Shown piece after piece: positions 59,801 through 64,000 of a stretch of 64,000 nucleotides of DNA. Origin of the DNA: Pogostemon cablin. Taxonomy: Eukaryota; Streptophyta; Magnoliopsida; Lamiales; Lamiaceae. The notes under the pieces were generated by a model. That model ran no database searches, was not told the DNA's origin, and saw only the letters and a program-made list of their open reading frames with translations. The DNA is taken from the NCBI GenBank assembly GCA_023678885.1, contig CM042998.1:6327820-6391819 (forward strand). Direction: 5' to 3'. Position numbers and translations under genes: made by a program. Each line of letters opens with the position of its first letter. Position 1 is the stretch's first letter.

Positions 59801-62800
59801 GGGTGCAATGAAGTGAGGGGTGCGCCTACACGAGTAGCCGTGGGTCGTTAAGAGGATATCCTTGTGGAAGAGGGCATTTGCTAGTGGGTTTTTGACCTTT
59901 TTGAGGAGATTTGTTGAACTGCATGAGAGGAGATGACTGACGAGGGCCTGATTAATGTGACATATGAAGAGATATTCTTTGTTTGGCTTTCTGTTTTTTC
60001 CTCCTTGTTTCTGTGCAAATTTCATAATCTCCATAATGAAGATCTTTTTCCCTTTAAATTTGTTCATATATTTTATATACGTTGGAGCTAATGCAGTTTT
60101 CCAGATTGTATGAATAGCGAATGATTAAACTATATTTTGCCTCTTTATATAGATTAAATGTGAGTGCATGGCTGGTGTATTATGAAACCCCAAGGCTATT
60201 TGTCTCTTGCATATATTAATGGTACACCAAGGAGAAATCACAATGTTCCATTTTCTAGCTATTGTCTTGATTTTAGAATGCTGATGGAACACTTCTCGCA
60301 GCAGAAGAATATTGTGGAGGATGTTTATCATTTTGTATATTTAAGATGAACTTACTCTTAGTAAGCCAGACCTTAGAGATATTTCTATTATCAACTATAT
60401 ATATAATGTGCTTCTACATATTGACCATCATATGTTGAAGTTAATTGGTTGAATATTAATTCCTACATTAGTTAGTAATCTTCTAATTATATGCTTAAGC
60501 ATTAATTAATTTATTTATTTTTGTATATTCAGGCTGCCAAGAGTTATGGTGTTCCAATCATCTTGGATGCTGGGGGAGTTGATGCACCGATCCCACCTGA
60601 ACTGCTTAAGTTTACTGATATTTTGAGTCCAAATGAGTCAGAGCTTGCTCGTCTAACAAATATGCCAACAGAAAGTTTTGAACAAATTAGCCTAGCTGCG
60701 GGTAAATGCCATGAAATGGTTAGTTTACCTATGGTTGAATATCCATCTGCTATTTTTTCCTTCGTACTCACTCCACAAATGTGAAATTATAACTAAGAAG
60801 AAGAGTTCTATTCCGATTTTGTGGTTTATTAGTTGATTAGCCTATTTGTATTTATGAATATTGGTTTATTGTACCTCTATTTCTGTTGTACGTCCATTCT
60901 GATCATGAAGTTTGTGTTTTACCTGCTGCTTGTTCCTTTTGAGAATTTTGATCATGTTGGTATTATCAAACCAAGTTGTTTAGTTGGAAATCAGATTCAT
61001 GTGAGTGTTGAAAACATCCTATCTATACAAGTCACTGAATTATGGATTTTATTAATACAATCATCAAGATCTTGCTTTGTTCATGTAAGATAGGAGATTA
61101 CCATAGTTGTTAAAGGAGCGCCTTAGGCGAGGCGAAGCCTTGATCGCCTTGGATTCTTGGTTTTTTGGGGTTTCGGTTGTTGTTCAAAAAACCCTCGCCT
61201 TAGTGCGCCTTTTGTGCCTTTTTGGATGAAAAAGGTGCGCCTCAGGTACATTTCCAAATTTTGGAATTTTTTTTTCTTCTATATTTTTCATGAAGAGTAA
61301 GAATTTAATGAATATATGATCAATTTGATGGTGAAGAAGAGAATGAAGATTATGAGGAGGACCATAGACTACGATAATTATGATTTTTATCTCATTGGTA
61401 ATCATTTGAGTCTTTGACATTTGATATTTTCTTAAACTTGAAGGATTCTGCTTATTTGCTTTTTGTGATTGTCTATTTGTGGTGAGTTCTTGAATAGTGA
61501 AGTTCATTATGACATTATGCACGGGTTTTCAATTTGTGATTATGTTATTTATGAGTTATTATGTATTATTATTTGATATTTTTTCATTTTTACCTTTAAT
61601 TAGTTGGACATTTATGTGTTGAGTTGGATATATTAATGTATATATGTTCTAGAGTTGCTTGTACCCCAGGCGCACGCGCCTCAGGCGCGCCTTGCACTTC
61701 AGGCTCCAACAAGGCCTTTGCGCCTTTTTGCGCCTATCGCCTTTAACAACTACGGAGATTACTCAACTAATTCAGTGTGCTAGGAACAACTGATTATTTT
61801 TGGATCTCTAAGTTATGATATCTCTCTAAGTGTTTCACGTTGTTTGGTTGCACGACTGATTCTTCCTTTTTCCCAGGGTGTTAAGCAATTGCTAGTCAAA
61901 CTTGGGTCCAAAGGTTCTGCTCTTTTCTCACTAGGAGAGGAACCAATCATACAACCTATTGTGTCAGCTCCAAAAGTAATTGATACCACCGGAGCTGGTG
62001 ATACTTTCACTGCTGCTTTTGCTGTGGCTCTTGTGGAGGGAAAATCCAAAAAAGAATGCTTGCAATTCGCTGGTACGCTATGTTTTGGTTTATTTTTTTT
62101 ACCATCCTCATAGAGTTGAAAATGAGTCTGGAATTTTCAGGCTGCGTTTGTTTTGAGACTTAGTGGGTCTTTGAAATCTAGTTTTCAATTTTTTATGAAT
62201 TATGAATCTTGTGAATAGTCAAAGTGGGTGTTTGTTTTGGATTATTGGTTATAGATGGATTTAACATTATGTCATGAGTTGGTCTTGCATGCATTTGTTG
62301 TATGATTCCTTGAAACAGGATTTTAAAATGCCGAAATACAATGGTATTTGGATTCTAAAATTTTAAATCCAATTTTTAGAAACCCCTACAAACATCTCCA
62401 TAGGCTCTGGACTTGTTGGATTTTAAATTCTAGCTTTCAAGTCCTATGGGAATTGGTAATCCCGTGTGTAATGATACTGTGTGTCTTTGTTTTGGGGTTT
62501 AGGATATCGAAAAACTGAACAATTTTAGTAAGAAGTTTGATGATGTTGTATTGTTATGTTGTATTATGTGCATGACTGTAACGATTGTAAGATGGTATAG
62601 ATGAACGATAATAAAGTTAATGGTATTTGTAATGATTGAATATTGGCTTTCGAATATCAGTTCAGAATTCTGAAATCATCTTTGGATTTTAAAAATCCCA
62701 AATCCTCAGGATCTTAATTGGTATGTTTGATGAGAAGATCTGGCAGTATATTACCATGAGCAGGTCTTGTACAATATACACACTTAAAATACCTTCTAAT

Positions 62801-63092
62801 TATACTTGCAACTAGTCGTACGAGCTTTGGAGCTTTTGTGTTTTACCATATCTTTCTGATAGTTGTCTTTCTTAGTTTAGTGAGATCTTTTGCTCTGTGA
62901 GCTTGATTAGGGCAGGATATCTTGGCTTGACAGAACCATATTTGAATATTGAAGTTAAATCTCTCTTAGAAAATTGATCAACCCTTTGAATTATTTCCAG
63001 CTGCGGCCGCTTCGCTCTGTGTTCAAGTAAAGGGTGCCATACCAAGCATGCCTGATAGGAAATCTGTCTTAAATCTTCTTCAGAAACTTTGA
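56897..63092 (+). CDS. RBSK: ribokinase (PfkB family), four exons, probably plastid
   Basis: Predicted to phosphorylate D-ribose to D-ribose-5-phosphate with ATP. Exons: 56897-57622, 60533-60718, 61877-62072 and 63001-63092, all with GT...AG borders (donors AAG|GTGAG, ATG|GTTAG, CTG|GTACG; phases 0, 0, 1), giving 1,200 nt with the TGA at 63090 and about 399 residues. The mature domain begins near residue 96 (VVVGSANADIYVEIDRLPKE). PfkB signature 1 is GGKGANQA and signature 2 is DTTGAGDTFTAAF with the catalytic Asp. A Ser/Pro/Lys-rich N-terminus suggests a plastid transit peptide. Met37 (57005, AACCATGG context) is an alternative start, because residues 1-36 are acidic (DEEEEQQQ), unusual in a transit peptide. 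The reading frame is intact. Intron 2 holds a MITE. Confidence 0.9.
57623..60532 (+). other. intron 1 of the ribokinase gene
   Basis: A 2,910-nt intron with GTGAG donor and TGTATATTCAG acceptor. It is AT-rich and non-coding; I recognised no complete element in it. Confidence 0.85.
61102..61753. mobile_element. Mutator-type MITE in intron 2 of the ribokinase gene
   Basis: The ends CATAGTTGTTAAAGG and CCTTTAACAACTAC are inverted, with repeated GCGCCTTAGGCG-like words next to both, and a perfect 9-bp duplication GGAGATTAC flanks it (61093-61101 and 61754-61762). A 9-bp target duplication is typical of Mutator-like elements. It has no transposase and lies away from the splice sites. Confidence 0.82.
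62073..63000 (+). other. intron 3 of the ribokinase gene
   Basis: A 928-nt phase-1 intron with GTACG donor and TTATTTCCAG acceptor. No coding sequence or clear element was seen. Confidence 0.85.
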
Positions 63093-63588
63093 GGATTTTC
63101 ATTAGCTTGACGAACATGTAATGTAAGGTACTCTTATTTGAAAGCTTTGTGCAGCTCTTGTTTTTCTCTACTTGTTCTTTCATATTTCACTTCCTTCTCT
63201 AATACGTATTAACCCTGAGTTGTCGTCTGACTCTCTGTTGGTGAGTGACAAGGATTCATTTTCTTCGAGTAAATTTGTCTCCTTGTCCACATGGAATTTA
63301 CCACATTGTTCACCAAGTTCAATTTTTTTTATCTTGAAAAGGAAATAAAAGAAATTTTCTGGTGTATAGAATAGGTACTGTGGACCTGTGGTGGTGCTTC
63401 CATCCATAATTATCTGATCCAACAACATATAACCCATCTCTTGGAAACTGATGCTATGTATGGTTATATATATTGATGTTAACCTTGGCATTTCTCGCCG
63501 TTGTCATCTTTTTAGGTAGATTTTCTTATTTGGATACAGCAGTCATCAATATTTGTGAAAAGATATACTCCCTACCACCCTTAGTATA
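63093..63588. other. 3' region of the ribokinase gene
   Basis: Likely 3' UTR and downstream sequence. I found no canonical AATAAA close to the stop; GGAAATAAAAG at 63341 is a possible signal. The 100-codon frames on the minus strand here look like chance. Confidence 0.45.
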
Positions 63589-63590
63589 TA

Positions 63591-63732
63591 CTCCCTCCGC
63601 TTATAGGATATTCATTTTCTGTTTTTAGTAAAAGTCCCCATACATACTAACCACCCACTTTATATAAAATAATAATATTCTTTAATCCACGTGAAAAAAA
63701 CAAATGTGTACCTTATGGATGGACGGAGGGAG
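63591..63732. mobile_element. short Stowaway-type MITE
   Basis: It starts CTCCCTCCGCTTATAGG and ends GGACGGAGGGAG, with TA at 63589-63590 and 63733-63734. At 142 bp it is shorter than the other copies, with an internal deletion. Confidence 0.85.
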
Positions 63733-63769
63733 TATATCTGTTTGTTTTTTTATATAGATTTAGGAGTAC

Positions 63770-64000
63770 TCCTCCATTCCATGCATATTGTTTTATTTTA
63801 CTAAAAGGAGCGTCTCATAAATAGTGTTACATTTACCTTTTTGGTTGATGTGATCGACACAAAATGTTTAAGTTTCTTCATAGGGCTCACAACACTACAC
63901 TAATACAACTACTCATCATATATTAAAATATTATCTGACTTACCTTACAACATATCAAAATACAATATTCTTTAATTTCCGTGTAAATAGTAAACTTAAC
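63770..64000. mobile_element. Stowaway-like MITE, cut by the window end
   Basis: The left end CTCCTCCATTCCATGC and the body (TTCTTTAATTTCCGTG near the end, ACACTAATACAACTACTCA) resemble the other Stowaway copies. The right terminus lies beyond the window. Confidence 0.6.

Noticed and set aside
62872..63491. Two ~103-codon minus-strand frames at the end of the ribokinase gene
   Set aside because: The first is antisense to the last exon; neither has recognisable motifs.

Overview
This window is a stretch of nuclear DNA from a land plant, most likely a eudicot. The base composition is AT-rich, there is one spliced nuclear gene with plant-type introns, Stowaway-type MITEs carry the CTCCCTCCGT terminus, and both Ty3/gypsy and Ty1/copia LTR retrotransposons of plant-only lineages are present. 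I cannot name the species. Apart from one intact host gene and a few host-gene fragments, nearly everything readable is transposable-element sequence, much of it nested.

Layout. (A) 1-7807: a chromovirus of Tekay/Del type on the minus strand. Its gag and pol frames are intact, its chromodomain is present, and its two LTRs are identical over the 269 bp that can be compared, so it is young. Gag and pol are separated by what looks like a 141-nt spliceosomal intron. (B) 7808-19584: an older, broken Athila-like element on the plus strand. A has inserted close to the start of its 5' LTR, a second Athila-type LTR (family C, 11251-13169) interrupts its gag, and a truncated Stowaway copy sits in its 3' LTR. 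19585-23989 is AT-rich non-genic DNA with a Stowaway MITE, local duplications and AAT/ATT microsatellites. (D) 23990-30117: a decayed Ty1/copia element with a 5-bp GTGTA target duplication; it carries a nested Stowaway, a hAT-type element (8-bp target duplication) and a Tourist-like MITE. 31223-32808 is a Mutator-like element with about 200-bp inverted termini around a GC-rich core. 35120-37161 is a solo LTR of family C on the minus strand, holding a Stowaway. A putative Helitron end abuts a long (AT)n tract at 37346. (E) 39133-55585: a 16.4-kb Tat-lineage (Ogre/Retand-like) element on the minus strand with a tRNA-type primer site, dual RNase H and broken gag-pol. Downstream of pol it carries two consecutive long genes in antisense orientation, each with splice-site-like intron ends.

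Host genes. 56897-63092 is a complete four-exon gene for a PfkB-family ribokinase (plastid RBSK type), which phosphorylates D-ribose to ribose-5-phosphate. Its second intron holds a Mutator-type MITE with a 9-bp target duplication. Just upstream, on the opposite strand, lie fragments resembling a poly(A)-binding protein gene and the N-terminal part of a threonyl-tRNA synthetase gene. They look like captured or duplicated gene pieces, not functional genes.

How the parts relate. The ribokinase gene is the only clear cellular function. Elements A, B and D show standard retrotransposon organisation (LTR, primer-binding site, gag, protease, reverse transcriptase, RNase H, integrase, polypurine tract, LTR), and only A looks capable of coding for complete proteins. 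The points most worth following are the gag-pol intron in A, the paired antisense genes in E, the clusters of short palindromic words at the same place relative to the TATA box in three Athila-type LTR copies, and the adjacent host-gene fragments near 56 kb.
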